6,083 bases of DNA from UBA4717 sp045536775 (GCA_045536775.1 JAZSOD010000023.1:1-6083), one strand, 5' to 3'; shown: positions 1 to 5,981, numbered from the stretch's first letter. Notes: generated from the sequence alone by a model not told the origin. Numbers and translations: made by a program.

Positions 1-25
1 CAAAATCAGGTTATACCCTCTCTGC
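1..25 (+). repeat. Short dispersed repeat, left copy (inverted relative to 5934-5956)
   Basis: This stretch begins CAAAATCAGGT. Its reverse complement recurs upstream of spoIIR at 5934-5956, with 11 exact bases followed by a further match. In all there are 21 identities over 23 aligned bases plus one 2-nt gap. The left copy sits on the window edge and may extend beyond it. No function is recognised. It lies beyond ligA and repeat copy A, so the two copies flank the whole four-gene block in opposite orientation. Confidence 0.45.
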
Positions 26-56
26 GCATAATCTTGCTTTATCAAATTTGTTTTCA

Positions 57-170
57 TTATTACGGTGCTTCGCACCTTACGTGCCTTTTTGAAAAAAGGC
101 ACCCCAAAAACTTTTTTAACGCGCATTTAGATTTGTGGCAAGTGAAATCTCCACCCGTACACGTTTATCT
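57..170 (-). repeat. Hairpin-rich intergenic repeat, copy A
   Basis: About 114 bp, nearly identical to copy B at 5002-5114 and more distantly related to copy C at 4865-4987. All three are in the same orientation. Read on the minus strand it has a GTGGA/TTCAC stem-loop (142-154), a GCGCG-containing middle, a 10-bp stem with a two-base loop (81-102), and a 5-bp stem with a GAA loop (64-76). The ends carry short imperfect inverted repeats: TACGGTG at the left on the plus strand and TACGGGTG at the right on the minus strand. This resembles a MITE or a REP-like element. It encodes no protein. Its right end overlaps the last codon and stop codon of ligA. Confidence 0.8.
64..102 (-). terminator. Candidate 3' hairpins after the ligA operon
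   Basis: Two adjacent perfect stems lie 62-100 bases past the ligA stop codon. One is a 10-bp stem (81-90 with 93-102) and the other is GGTGC-GAA-GCACC (64-76, minus strand). They are well placed to end or protect the operon mRNA. Neither is followed on the minus strand by the run of U expected of an intrinsic terminator, since the T-run lies inside the first stem. The same hairpins in copy B sit in the murJ leader, where full termination would silence the operon. Call this a possible terminator or 3' stabiliser only. Confidence 0.3.
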
Positions 171-2171
171 GTTTGCGGCTTCTCCTGCCATTCTGATCAG
201 CTCCGCCTCGTCGATTACCTTCACTCCGAGCGCATTCGCCTTGTCGAGCTTGCTTCCCGCTTCCTCTCCCGCAACAACAAAATCCGTCTTCTTCGAGACA
301 GATCCCGATACACGTCCGCTGTGCGACATGATCAGCTCGCTCGCCTCACTTCTCGTCATTGTAGGAAGAGTTCCCGTCAGAACGAAAGTTTTGCCCTCGA
401 ATAAATTGTCCTCGCGCACGGTCTTTGCGGTACACTCGACTCCGCGCGCCTTCATTACGTCGATCGCCTCTCTGGTCTGCGGATGCGAGAAGAAGTCTAC
501 TATATATTCTGCCGTCACAAGCCCGATGTCGGGAAGCGTACAAAGCTCCTCTGCCGTAACCGTGAACAGCTTTTCAATATCACCGAAATGCTCGGCAAGC
601 ACCTGCGCCGTCTTTTCGCCCGTCTGTCTTATACCAAGTGCGCCGATAAGCCTTGCAAGACCTGCAGACTTGGAATTCTCTATCGCGGCAATAAGGTTGT
701 TCGCGCTCGTCTTACCCATTCGGTCAAGACCCTCGATATCCTCTGCCGTAAGCTTGTAAATATCGGCGGCAGACTTTATAAGCCCTGCCTCTATCAAAAG
801 CTTTACCACCGCAGGTCCCATTTTGTCAATGTTCATTGCGTCCTTTGACGCGAAGTGAGTAATGGTGCGTTCAAGCTGTGCGGGACATTCCGCGTTCGTG
901 CAGTAGTACGCAGGACCGCCCTCGTAGTTGATGACCGGCTCACCGCAGGACGGGCAGACCGTCGGCATAACGAAATCTCTTTCGCTTCCGTCACGCTTCG
1001 ACGTGTTCGCGCCGACTATCTCGGGGATTATATCCCCCGCCTTACGCACGGTCACAATATCACCGAGCTTGATACCACGCTCTCTTATAAAATCGAGATT
1101 ATGGAGTGTCGCGCGGCTCACGCTTGTACCTGCAAGTCTTACGGGCTCAAGGTGTGCGTTCGGGGTAAGAACTCCCGTTCTTCCCACCTGTATCACTATG
1201 TCAATAAGCTTTGTTTCCTTTTCCTCGGGCGGAAATTTGTACGCCACCGCCCATTTGGGAGTACTGATGTTCTCACCTATCTCACGGCGTGCCGCGAGGT
1301 TGTTGACCTTGATTACAACGCCGTCAATATCGTACGGCAAGGAGTCACGAAGCTCCCCTATTTCCTCAATACGCGCGATTATCTCGTCCGCCGTGTGAAG
1401 CACCTTGGTTTCGTTGATGACCGAAAATCCGAGCGAGCGCATATAGTCAAGCGTCTCCGAGTGAGTCGAAAACTCACGGCTTCCCGCCTGATAGTTGAAT
1501 ATAAACACGTCAAGACCTCTTGCCGCGGTTATTTTCGGGTCAAGCTGTCTTAAGGAGCCCGCCGCCGCGTTTCGCGGATTGGCGAAAAGGGCTTCTCCCC
1601 TCTCCTCTCTGCGCGCATTCAGCCTTTCAAACGTGTCTCTCGGCATATAGACCTCTCCGCGCACCTCGGTATATTCGGGCGCTGAGGTCAGCCTCATCGG
1701 TATGTTTTTAACAGTCTTTAGGTTTTCGGTGATGTTTTCACCCACCTTACCGTCGCCGCGTGTCGCGCCTCTTACAAACTCGCCGTTTTCGTAAACCAGC
1801 GACACCGATAGTCCGTCTATTTTGCACTCGACAGAAAAGCCGTCCTCGCCTGCCTCGTGTGATACCTTTTCGACAAAGGCGCGGACCTCATCATAGTCGA
1901 AAACGTCGGACAGGCTGTTCAGCGGCACGTTGTGCTTTATTTCTCCGAAGCCTGCGGCAACCTTTCCACCGACCGTTTTTGTGGGCGAGTCGATATAGGC
2001 AAGCTCGGGAAACTCGTCCTCGAGCGCCACGAGCTCGTAAAAAAGCTTGTCGTACTCAAAGTCGGATATTTCGGGGGAATCGTCCTCATAATATCGCCTT
2101 GAGTGATAGCGCAGGGTCTCGACAAGCGTATCTATTCTTTCCTTTGCGGCATTAAAATCAAGCTTTTCCAT
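165..2171 (-). CDS. ligA: NAD+-dependent DNA ligase LigA
   Basis: This enzyme seals nicks in DNA during lagging-strand replication and repair, using NAD+ as the adenylate donor. At 668 residues it has normal family length and every domain is visible. Domain Ia (about 20-50) contains HSRRYYEDDSPEISDFEYD, the NAD+-binding region. The adenylation domain has ECKIDG with the nucleotidyl-lysine K117, EVRGEVYM (169-176), ANPRNAAAGSLRQLDP (197-212), DGVVIKVN (283-290) and WAVAYKFPPEE (307-317). The OB fold starts near VGRTGVLTP (329-337). A Cys4 zinc site is formed by C406, C409, C424 and C429. Helix-hairpin-helix repeats span about 445-585, and a BRCT domain ends the protein (about 589-668). The ATG overlaps the end of the upstream glycosyltransferase gene by 14 bp and has a good Shine-Dalgarno site. 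It is the last gene of the operon. Its final Arg codon and TAA lie within repeat copy A. No key residue is missing. Confidence 0.98.
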   Translation of the reverse strand: MEKLDFNAAKERIDTLVETLRYHSRRYYEDDSPEISDFEYDKLFYELVALEDEFPELAYIDSPTKTVGGKVAAGFGEIKHNVPLNSLSDVFDYDEVRAFVEKVSHEAGEDGFSVECKIDGLSVSLVYENGEFVRGATRGDGKVGENITENLKTVKNIPMRLTSAPEYTEVRGEVYMPRDTFERLNARREERGEALFANPRNAAAGSLRQLDPKITAARGLDVFIFNYQAGSREFSTHSETLDYMRSLGFSVINETKVLHTADEIIARIEEIGELRDSLPYDIDGVVIKVNNLAARREIGENISTPKWAVAYKFPPEEKETKLIDIVIQVGRTGVLTPNAHLEPVRLAGTSVSRATLHNLDFIRERGIKLGDIVTVRKAGDIIPEIVGANTSKRDGSERDFVMPTVCPSCGEPVINYEGGPAYYCTNAECPAQLERTITHFASKDAMNIDKMGPAVVKLLIEAGLIKSAADIYKLTAEDIEGLDRMGKTSANNLIAAIENSKSAGLARLIGALGIRQTGEKTAQVLAEHFGDIEKLFTVTAEELCTLPDIGLVTAEYIVDFFSHPQTREAIDVMKARGVECTAKTVREDNLFEGKTFVLTGTLPTMTRSEASELIMSHSGRVSGSVSKKTDFVVAGEEAGSKLDKANALGVKVIDEAELIRMAGEAANR

Positions 2172-3294
2172 GAGCTTCTATCCTTTCGGCTTCCTTTGAG
2201 TAAATCTCCTCGAGCCTTCTTGTCATCACGCCCGACGTGAATTTTTCATAAAACACACGCCTTGCGCCCTCGCAGAGCGAGGAATAAAGCTCCTTATCAC
2301 GCCATACGCGCAAGAGCGCGTCCGCGAGAGCCACCTCGTTCTTCTTTTCGTACAGGATTCCGTTGACGCCGTCCTCTATGACCGACGGATTTCCTCCGAA
2401 ATCGGACGCCACGGTGGGAAGTCCCAGACTCATTGCCTCGGCGATGGCAAGGCTTGACGCCTCGGTTCCCCACGAGCAATTGACTGCGATATTGCTTACG
2501 CCAAGCACGGACGCAGTATCTGACATAAAGCCCGTAAGCTTCACCGTATCAGAAACTCCAAGCTCGTCCACGAGCGTGCGGAGCTTGTCCTCTGTCGAGC
2601 CTGTGCCGACTATAAGAAATTTTATGTTTTTTGTTTCTTCAGCGATAATTTTCGCCGCTTTTATGAGATATTCGTGACCCTTGATGTCCTCGAGTCTCGC
2701 GCATATCGAGCAGACAAAATCGGTCTCGGTTAGTCCGTATTTTTCGCGTATCTCAGTCTTTTCTGCATCATTCGCCGCCCTTACGGGCTCAACTCCGTTC
2801 ATAATAACGGTTATCTTGTCGGGATCAACTCCCGTATCTGTCAGGTTTTCTGCCGCCGCGGGTGCTACCGCGACGATTTTCGTGGAAAGAGTGTTGTTTA
2901 TAAGTCCGCTTATCTGCTTCTTCGGGAACGAGGTCGCAGATCTCGGGAGGTCGTAGGCGCAGTGACGGGTGTATATCCTCGACTTAACTCCCGCGAGGTA
3001 TGCGGCGATCCTTGCGCTGAGGGAGGAGTGAGTGTGCACGATGTCGGGCGAGAGCTTTTTTATAATGCCGTAAAGCTCGCGCACAGCGGCAAGCTCAAGC
3101 GACTCGTCCTTGCCGTATTTTGTTTCGATAACGTCATAGCCCACAGCCTTTATCTCGGGGATAAGCAGGCTTCCCTCGGGCACGGCAACGTATACGTCGA
3201 ATTTTTCCCTGTCAAAGTTTTTAAGGTAATGCACCAGTATTCTTCCCGCACCGCCGATGTTGGTGTCGGTTATTACGTTTAGCACCTTTATCAT
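2158..3294 (-). CDS. Glycosyltransferase, GT4-like (GT-B fold)
   Basis: Predicted cytoplasmic or membrane-associated retaining glycosyltransferase of 378 residues, a normal length for GT4. The N-terminal Rossmann half starts MIKVLNVITDTNIGGAGRIL, with the glycine-rich acceptor-side loop at 14-17, and continues through PDIVHTHSSLSAR (83-95). The linker has VIMNGVEP (163-170). The C-terminal donor-binding half has SICARLEDIKGHEYL (196-210, with R200 and K205), FLIVGTGS (226-233) and the GT4 signature E278-x7-E286 within GTEASSLAIAEAMSLGLP. FGGNPSVIEDGVNG (299-312) then contacts the donor in relatives. Neither donor nor acceptor can be read from sequence. Position directly after murJ suggests an envelope polysaccharide or lipid-linked substrate, which is inference. 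The ATG lies one base past the murJ stop, with its Shine-Dalgarno site inside murJ, so translation is probably coupled. The 3' end overlaps ligA. It is not MurG, which belongs to GT28 and has different motifs. Confidence 0.93.
   Translation of the reverse strand: MIKVLNVITDTNIGGAGRILVHYLKNFDREKFDVYVAVPEGSLLIPEIKAVGYDVIETKYGKDESLELAAVRELYGIIKKLSPDIVHTHSSLSARIAAYLAGVKSRIYTRHCAYDLPRSATSFPKKQISGLINNTLSTKIVAVAPAAAENLTDTGVDPDKITVIMNGVEPVRAANDAEKTEIREKYGLTETDFVCSICARLEDIKGHEYLIKAAKIIAEETKNIKFLIVGTGSTEDKLRTLVDELGVSDTVKLTGFMSDTASVLGVSNIAVNCSWGTEASSLAIAEAMSLGLPTVASDFGGNPSVIEDGVNGILYEKKNEVALADALLRVWRDKELYSSLCEGARRVFYEKFTSGVMTRRLEEIYSKEAERIEAHGKA
2181..2187 (-). promoter_or_regulatory. Ribosome binding site of ligA
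   Basis: GAAAGGA on the minus strand lies 9 bases before the ATG at 2171. It sits inside the last codons of the glycosyltransferase gene, which supports this start and the 14-bp gene overlap. Confidence 0.8.
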
Positions 3295-3295
3295 T

Positions 3296-4828
3296 TTATT
3301 TTTCCTTTTTCAAAAGTCTGTCCGTGACGTATTTCGCCTCGTCAAGCCTTGTTAGAGCGCAGAGTGCAAAGTAAACGACCGCGCCCGTGCCGACTCCGAC
3401 CAAAAGCTTTATAAGAGTTCCCTGTACGAGTCCGCTGACAAAGTACACGCACACGCCCATAGCCGCGGCAGAGATAAGCATTTTGAATATTGCAAAGCCA
3501 TCGGAGATGGTAAAGAGCACCTTGTCGGTTTTTAACATTGCAAGGTAGCTTATCACGCATCCGACCGCCGAGGCAATTCCCGAGGCAAGAGCGACAAGTC
3601 CTATCGAAAGCGAGGATCTGACGGCAAAAAGGATAATAAAGTTTGTCGCCATTGAGCATACGGACACGTACATCGGTATTCTGAAGCTCTTACGGGCAAA
3701 GAACGCCTTGGTAAGCACCTCGTTTGCGGCGGTAAACACCATACCAACGGTGTAGAAGCGCAGAGCCGTCGCGGTCATAAGAACGTCACCCGCACCGAAC
3801 TCGCCTCTCTCGTAAAGCAGGGAAACAAGCGGCTCTGCGAGCACGATGATTCCTGCGGTTATCGGCATAATAACAAGGGTAAGTATGCGAATAGAGGAAA
3901 GCATAAGCTTGTTCGCCTCCTCCTTTTCTCCCCCTGCCGACGCCTTCGATATATAGGGGAACAGGAGATTTGTCGCAACGTACGAGAAAACTCCGACGAT
4001 TATAATGTAAAATCTGTTTGCATAGCCGAGCGCGGTCACCGCGCGTCCTCCCTCGATGGCAGACGCAAAGCGTGTGTTTATAAGCGAACACACGGGCGCA
4101 GTCCATGTTCCGAGCAGTATCGGCAGAGCACCCTTTGCCGCCGCCTTTATGTACGGGGTATTGAATTTGAAGCTCGGGCGGTATTTGTAGCCGCGCGAGT
4201 TCAGGCTCGGGAGCTGAACGAACGCCTGAAGCATCCAGCCGAAAAGCAAGGATACCGAGAGTCCGAGAACTCCGAAGAACTTATTTACGCTTAGCAGGTA
4301 GGCTACTATAACGCCGTTTGAAACGAGGCTTATTATCGCGGGAATTCTGAATTCACCGAGTGAGAGCAGAACGCCCACGAAGGCAAAGGCAAGTCCCGTA
4401 AAAATTATCATCGGGAACATTATCCGTGTAAGCTTTACCGCAAGCACCTGTATTTCGGGCGAAACGTCGGGAATAAAAAAGCTCACGAGAGGTCCTGCAA
4501 GAAGTACACCGAGCACCGCGATAACGAGTGTAACGAGCACGACGAGAGTAACGTAGGAGTTTGCGAAGTCAAACGCCTTTTTCTCGCCTTTTTTCACAAG
4601 AAGCTCGTTAAATATGGGGATGAACGCGGCGGTAACTACGCCGCCAATAACGAAATCAAATAAAAGTATGGGAAGTCTTGACGCCGCCTCGTATGCGATA
4701 GCGTCCGCACTCGTTCCATAAGCTGATGCTATGAGCATATCGCGCACAAGTCCGAGCGCCTTTGAAAAAAGCGTGGCAAAAACCATAAAGAACGCATTTT
4801 TCATAAGTCCCGATGCCTTTGATTCCAT
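3296..4828 (-). CDS. murJ: Lipid II flippase MurJ (MviN family)
   Basis: Polytopic inner-membrane protein of the MOP exporter superfamily that moves lipid II across the membrane for peptidoglycan synthesis. At 510 residues it has normal length. Roughly 13-14 hydrophobic segments are visible, for example near 11-28, 55-72, 92-118, 136-156, 163-180, 315-337, 388-404 and 446-465. Family landmarks are the N-terminal SKALGLVRDMLIASAYG (22-38), AASRLPILLFDF (48-59), NTRFASAIEGGRAVTALGYANR (251-272, the segment around the central-cavity TM7-8), and LYERGEFGAGD (338-348). Arginines R29 and R51 fall where family members carry functionally important arginines, while K23 replaces another. An upstream in-frame ATG at 4900 would add 24 residues read out of repeat copy C and lacks a good Shine-Dalgarno site. 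The ATG at 4828 has a perfect one and is preferred. It is the first gene of the operon. Lipid-linked oligosaccharides other than lipid II cannot be excluded as substrates. Confidence 0.94.
   Translation of the reverse strand: MESKASGLMKNAFFMVFATLFSKALGLVRDMLIASAYGTSADAIAYEAASRLPILLFDFVIGGVVTAAFIPIFNELLVKKGEKKAFDFANSYVTLVVLVTLVIAVLGVLLAGPLVSFFIPDVSPEIQVLAVKLTRIMFPMIIFTGLAFAFVGVLLSLGEFRIPAIISLVSNGVIVAYLLSVNKFFGVLGLSVSLLFGWMLQAFVQLPSLNSRGYKYRPSFKFNTPYIKAAAKGALPILLGTWTAPVCSLINTRFASAIEGGRAVTALGYANRFYIIIVGVFSYVATNLLFPYISKASAGGEKEEANKLMLSSIRILTLVIMPITAGIIVLAEPLVSLLYERGEFGAGDVLMTATALRFYTVGMVFTAANEVLTKAFFARKSFRIPMYVSVCSMATNFIILFAVRSSLSIGLVALASGIASAVGCVISYLAMLKTDKVLFTISDGFAIFKMLISAAAMGVCVYFVSGLVQGTLIKLLVGVGTGAVVYFALCALTRLDEAKYVTDRLLKKEK
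3303..3307 (-). promoter_or_regulatory. Ribosome binding site of the glycosyltransferase gene
   Basis: AAGGA on the minus strand lies 8 bases before the ATG at 3294 and is made of the last sense codons of murJ (Lys-Glu-Lys-stop). Only one base separates the murJ TAA from this ATG, an arrangement typical of translational coupling. Confidence 0.8.
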
Positions 4829-4833
4829 TTTCT

Positions 4834-4840
4834 CACCTCC
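4834..4840 (-). promoter_or_regulatory. Ribosome binding site of murJ (decides the start)
   Basis: GGAGGTG on the minus strand is a near-perfect anti-16S match 5 bases before the ATG at 4828. It selects this start over the in-frame ATG at 4900. Confidence 0.92.
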
Positions 4841-4864
4841 GTATTCTTGTTTGCAGTAGAAATG

Positions 4865-4987
4865 TACGGTGCTTTGCCGCTTTTTGAAAAAGAAGCTCAA
4901 AAGATTGCCTTCGGCAACTTTGCAAAAACTTTTATTACGCGCGTGCGGTTTTGTGGTAACTAAAACTCCACCCGTATCCGTTTATTT
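4865..4987 (-). repeat. Hairpin-rich intergenic repeat, copy C (diverged)
   Basis: About 123 bp, 14 bp from copy B and in the same orientation. It shares the TACGGTG left end, the TTTTTGAAAAA core, a CAAAAACTTTT block, the GCGCG middle and the right end CCACCCGTA followed by GTTTAT. The long stem of copies A and B is replaced by a different sequence, including a new TTGCC-GAA-GGCAA hairpin (4905-4917, minus strand). It is probably an older or recombined member of the family. It lies immediately upstream of the murJ Shine-Dalgarno site. Confidence 0.7.
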
Positions 4988-5001
4988 GTGTAATTTGGGT
5001 T

Positions 5002-5114
5002 TTATTACGGTGCTTCGCACCTTTCGTGCCTTTTTGAAAAAAGGCACCCCAAAAACTTTCAAGCGCGCATTTTGCTTTCTGGCAAGTGAAATCTTCACCC
5101 GTACACATTTATCT
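5002..5114 (-). repeat. Hairpin-rich intergenic repeat, copy B
   Basis: About 113 bp, differing from copy A by one 1-bp indel and scattered substitutions, most of them in the middle (about 5058-5080). It carries the perfect 10-bp stem (5026-5035 with 5038-5047), the GGTGC-GAA-GCACC hairpin (5009-5021, minus strand) and a perfect GTGAA/TTCAC hairpin (5086-5098). Its right boundary falls at about the predicted transcription start of the murJ operon. Confidence 0.82.
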
Positions 5115-5122
5115 AATTATTA

Positions 5123-5151
5123 ATTATATAATAAAACTCGTTAATAGTCAA
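5123..5151 (-). promoter_or_regulatory. Sigma-A promoter of the murJ-GT4-ligA operon
   Basis: On the minus strand, TTGACT (5151-5146) and TATAAT (5128-5123) are separated by exactly 17 bp. That is one plausible mismatch from the -35 consensus and a perfect -10 box. The surroundings are AT-rich. The -35 box begins 8 bp past the spoIIR stop codon, so murJ can be expressed in vegetative cells independently of spoIIR. The predicted start is near 5116. Confidence 0.87.
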
Positions 5152-5159
5152 ATGTTTTT

Positions 5160-5834
5160 TTACTTTCCCGAGTCGGAGCCGCCGAAAAGCTCGCTGAGTA
5201 TCTCGAGAACGCGGAATTTTACCTTGATCTTTCCGTCGTCAGAGTCGGTGATGATGCGAAGCTCGCTCGGAGTGAAGCCTGCGGCTATAAATTTCTCGCC
5301 ATTCTCCTCGTAGATAAACGAGTCGGCAGTCTCCTCTCGCGCTGCACTCGACAGGCAAAGCTCGGGAAACAGCACACACCACCAGTTTTTGCCCTCTGCC
5401 GCGCCGAGCTTCACCTTAACGGAACGGTACGTGCCTGCAGGCAGAGTTATGCTTTCATACTCTCTTGTAGGGTAGTATTCGTCGCATATTTCAAGGCTTG
5501 CCGTATAGTCAAAGCCTCGCGCCGCGATGACCTTTTCGGCGGCGGACACAAGTCGGTCGGAGCCTGCTTTTACTGCCGCCTCGGCAGACTTTACGTCGGT
5601 GACGCCCGACTCTGCGTAGACACGCCCAAGCTCGGAAAGCACCGCGTCGCGCACCTCGAGCTTTAAGCTCTGGTCGGTCTCGGAATCGGAGTTTGCTATA
5701 ACGTGGAGGCGTAATATCTTATCATATATTGCCTCCTCGCCGTTTACGGGAAGGAGGGCTACGGTAAGATGAAATATAAGTACGAGCGCGAAGATAAAGG
5801 AGAGGTATTTTTTGAAGAAGATATCGTTTTTCAT
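5160..5834 (-). CDS. spoIIR: Stage II sporulation protein R (SpoIIR)
   Basis: In Bacillus subtilis SpoIIR is made in the forespore under sigma-F, exported to the space between the two membranes, and triggers SpoIIGA to cleave pro-sigma-E in the mother cell. This protein has 224 residues, a typical length. Residues 1-30 hold a basic start and a hydrophobic segment (about 11-29), which fit a signal peptide or anchor. The family signature LRLHVIANSDSETDQSLKLE (41-60) follows. YYPTREYESITLPAGTYRS (120-138) and GKNWWCVLFPELC (148-160, with W151, W152, C153 and C160) are the second conserved block. I chose the ATG at 5834, preceded by GGAG. An in-frame TTG at 5846 overlaps that Shine-Dalgarno site and is less likely. 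The gene appears monocistronic, because murJ has its own promoter just downstream. No clear intrinsic terminator lies between them. Confidence 0.96.
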   Translation of the reverse strand: MKNDIFFKKYLSFIFALVLIFHLTVALLPVNGEEAIYDKILRLHVIANSDSETDQSLKLEVRDAVLSELGRVYAESGVTDVKSAEAAVKAGSDRLVSAAEKVIAARGFDYTASLEICDEYYPTREYESITLPAGTYRSVKVKLGAAEGKNWWCVLFPELCLSSAAREETADSFIYEENGEKFIAAGFTPSELRIITDSDDGKIKVKFRVLEILSELFGGSDSGK

Positions 5835-5840
5835 TTTTTG

Positions 5841-5844
5841 CTCC
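5841..5844 (-). promoter_or_regulatory. Ribosome binding site of spoIIR (decides the start)
   Basis: GGAG on the minus strand lies 6 bases before the ATG at 5834. Using the in-frame TTG at 5846 as the start would place this site inside the coding sequence. Confidence 0.75.
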
Positions 5845-5882
5845 AAATTTATGTTTTCGTGCCCAAAAAAGGCTCGTGGTAT

Positions 5883-5913
5883 AATTATTGCCCGTTTTGG
5901 CGAAAGTTAATCA
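5883..5913 (-). promoter_or_regulatory. Candidate sigma-F-type promoter of spoIIR
   Basis: On the minus strand GGCAATAATT (5892-5883) fits the forespore sigma-F -10 pattern GGnnAnAnTw at every fixed position. A weak -35 candidate, TGATTAA (5913-5907), lies 14 bp upstream and matches only partly. The implied leader is about 42 nt. spoIIR is a sigma-F gene in B. subtilis, so the position is sensible, but the -35 box is poor and no good sigma-A pair is seen. Confidence 0.42.
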
Positions 5914-5933
5914 AGATAGCAGTTGTTGCTTTG

Positions 5934-5956
5934 GCATAGAGGATGACCTGATTTTG
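5934..5956 (-). repeat. Short dispersed repeat, right copy
   Basis: On the minus strand this reads CAAAATCAGGT and continues with CCTCT and TGC blocks that match the plus strand at 1-25. It lies between the candidate spoIIR promoter and the inverted-repeat cluster to its right. Function unknown. Confidence 0.45.
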
Positions 5957-5981
5957 TTTGGTTTGAAATTCGCGTTGTTTT

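Larger units (their letters stand above)
4829..5116 (-). promoter_or_regulatory. Predicted long structured 5' leader of the murJ operon
   Basis: If transcription starts about 7 bases past the -10 box at 5123-5128, the murJ mRNA carries a leader of roughly 288 nt. Almost all of it is repeat copy B followed by repeat copy C. In order along the RNA it can form GUGAA-GAU-UUCAC (5098-5086), a 10-bp stem (5047-5026), GGUGC-GAA-GCACC (5021-5009), a UUGCC-GAA-GGCAA hairpin (4917-4905) and a weaker U/A-rich stem (4892-4880), before the Shine-Dalgarno site. No known riboswitch or T-box consensus is recognised. Whether the leader regulates anything, or is simply inserted repeats, cannot be decided here. 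Confidence 0.5.

Noticed and set aside
34..759. Long plus-strand open frame (241 codons) opposite the end of ligA
   Set aside because: It runs antisense to the strongly supported LigA BRCT and helix-hairpin-helix coding region and begins inside repeat A. It has no Shine-Dalgarno site and no recognisable domain. The open frame follows from the codon bias of ligA.
855..2155. Several plus-strand open frames opposite ligA
   Set aside because: All are shadows of ligA. Their translations are low-complexity, rich in Arg, Ser and Pro, and match no family.
2363..3282. Plus-strand open frames opposite the glycosyltransferase gene
   Set aside because: They are antisense to conserved GT4 motifs, with no ribosome binding site or domain.
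4829..4900. 24-residue N-terminal extension of MurJ from the ATG at 4900
   Set aside because: The extension is translated repeat C sequence and is absent from the family pattern. The ATG at 4828 has a near-perfect Shine-Dalgarno site.
4988..5114. T-box or known riboswitch in the murJ leader
   Set aside because: GGGTGAAG and GGGTGGAG look superficially like part of a T-box, but the full AGGGTGGnACCGCG element, the stem I specifier and a terminator with a U-tract are absent.
57..5114. CRISPR array
   Set aside because: There are only three long, diverged copies. Two are adjacent with a 14-bp gap and one lies about 4.7 kb away, with no regular spacers and no cas genes.
4869..5123. 84-codon plus-strand open frame across repeats B and C
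   Set aside because: It consists of translated repeat sequence. The repeat copies differ by indels that break any shared frame, so this is not a conserved peptide.
5877..5885. Plus-strand extended -10 box TGGTATAAT pointing away from spoIIR
   Set aside because: There is no -35 match at 16-18 bp and no gene or recognisable RNA downstream within the window. It also overlaps the candidate sigma-F element on the other strand. A short transcript into the palindrome cluster cannot be excluded.
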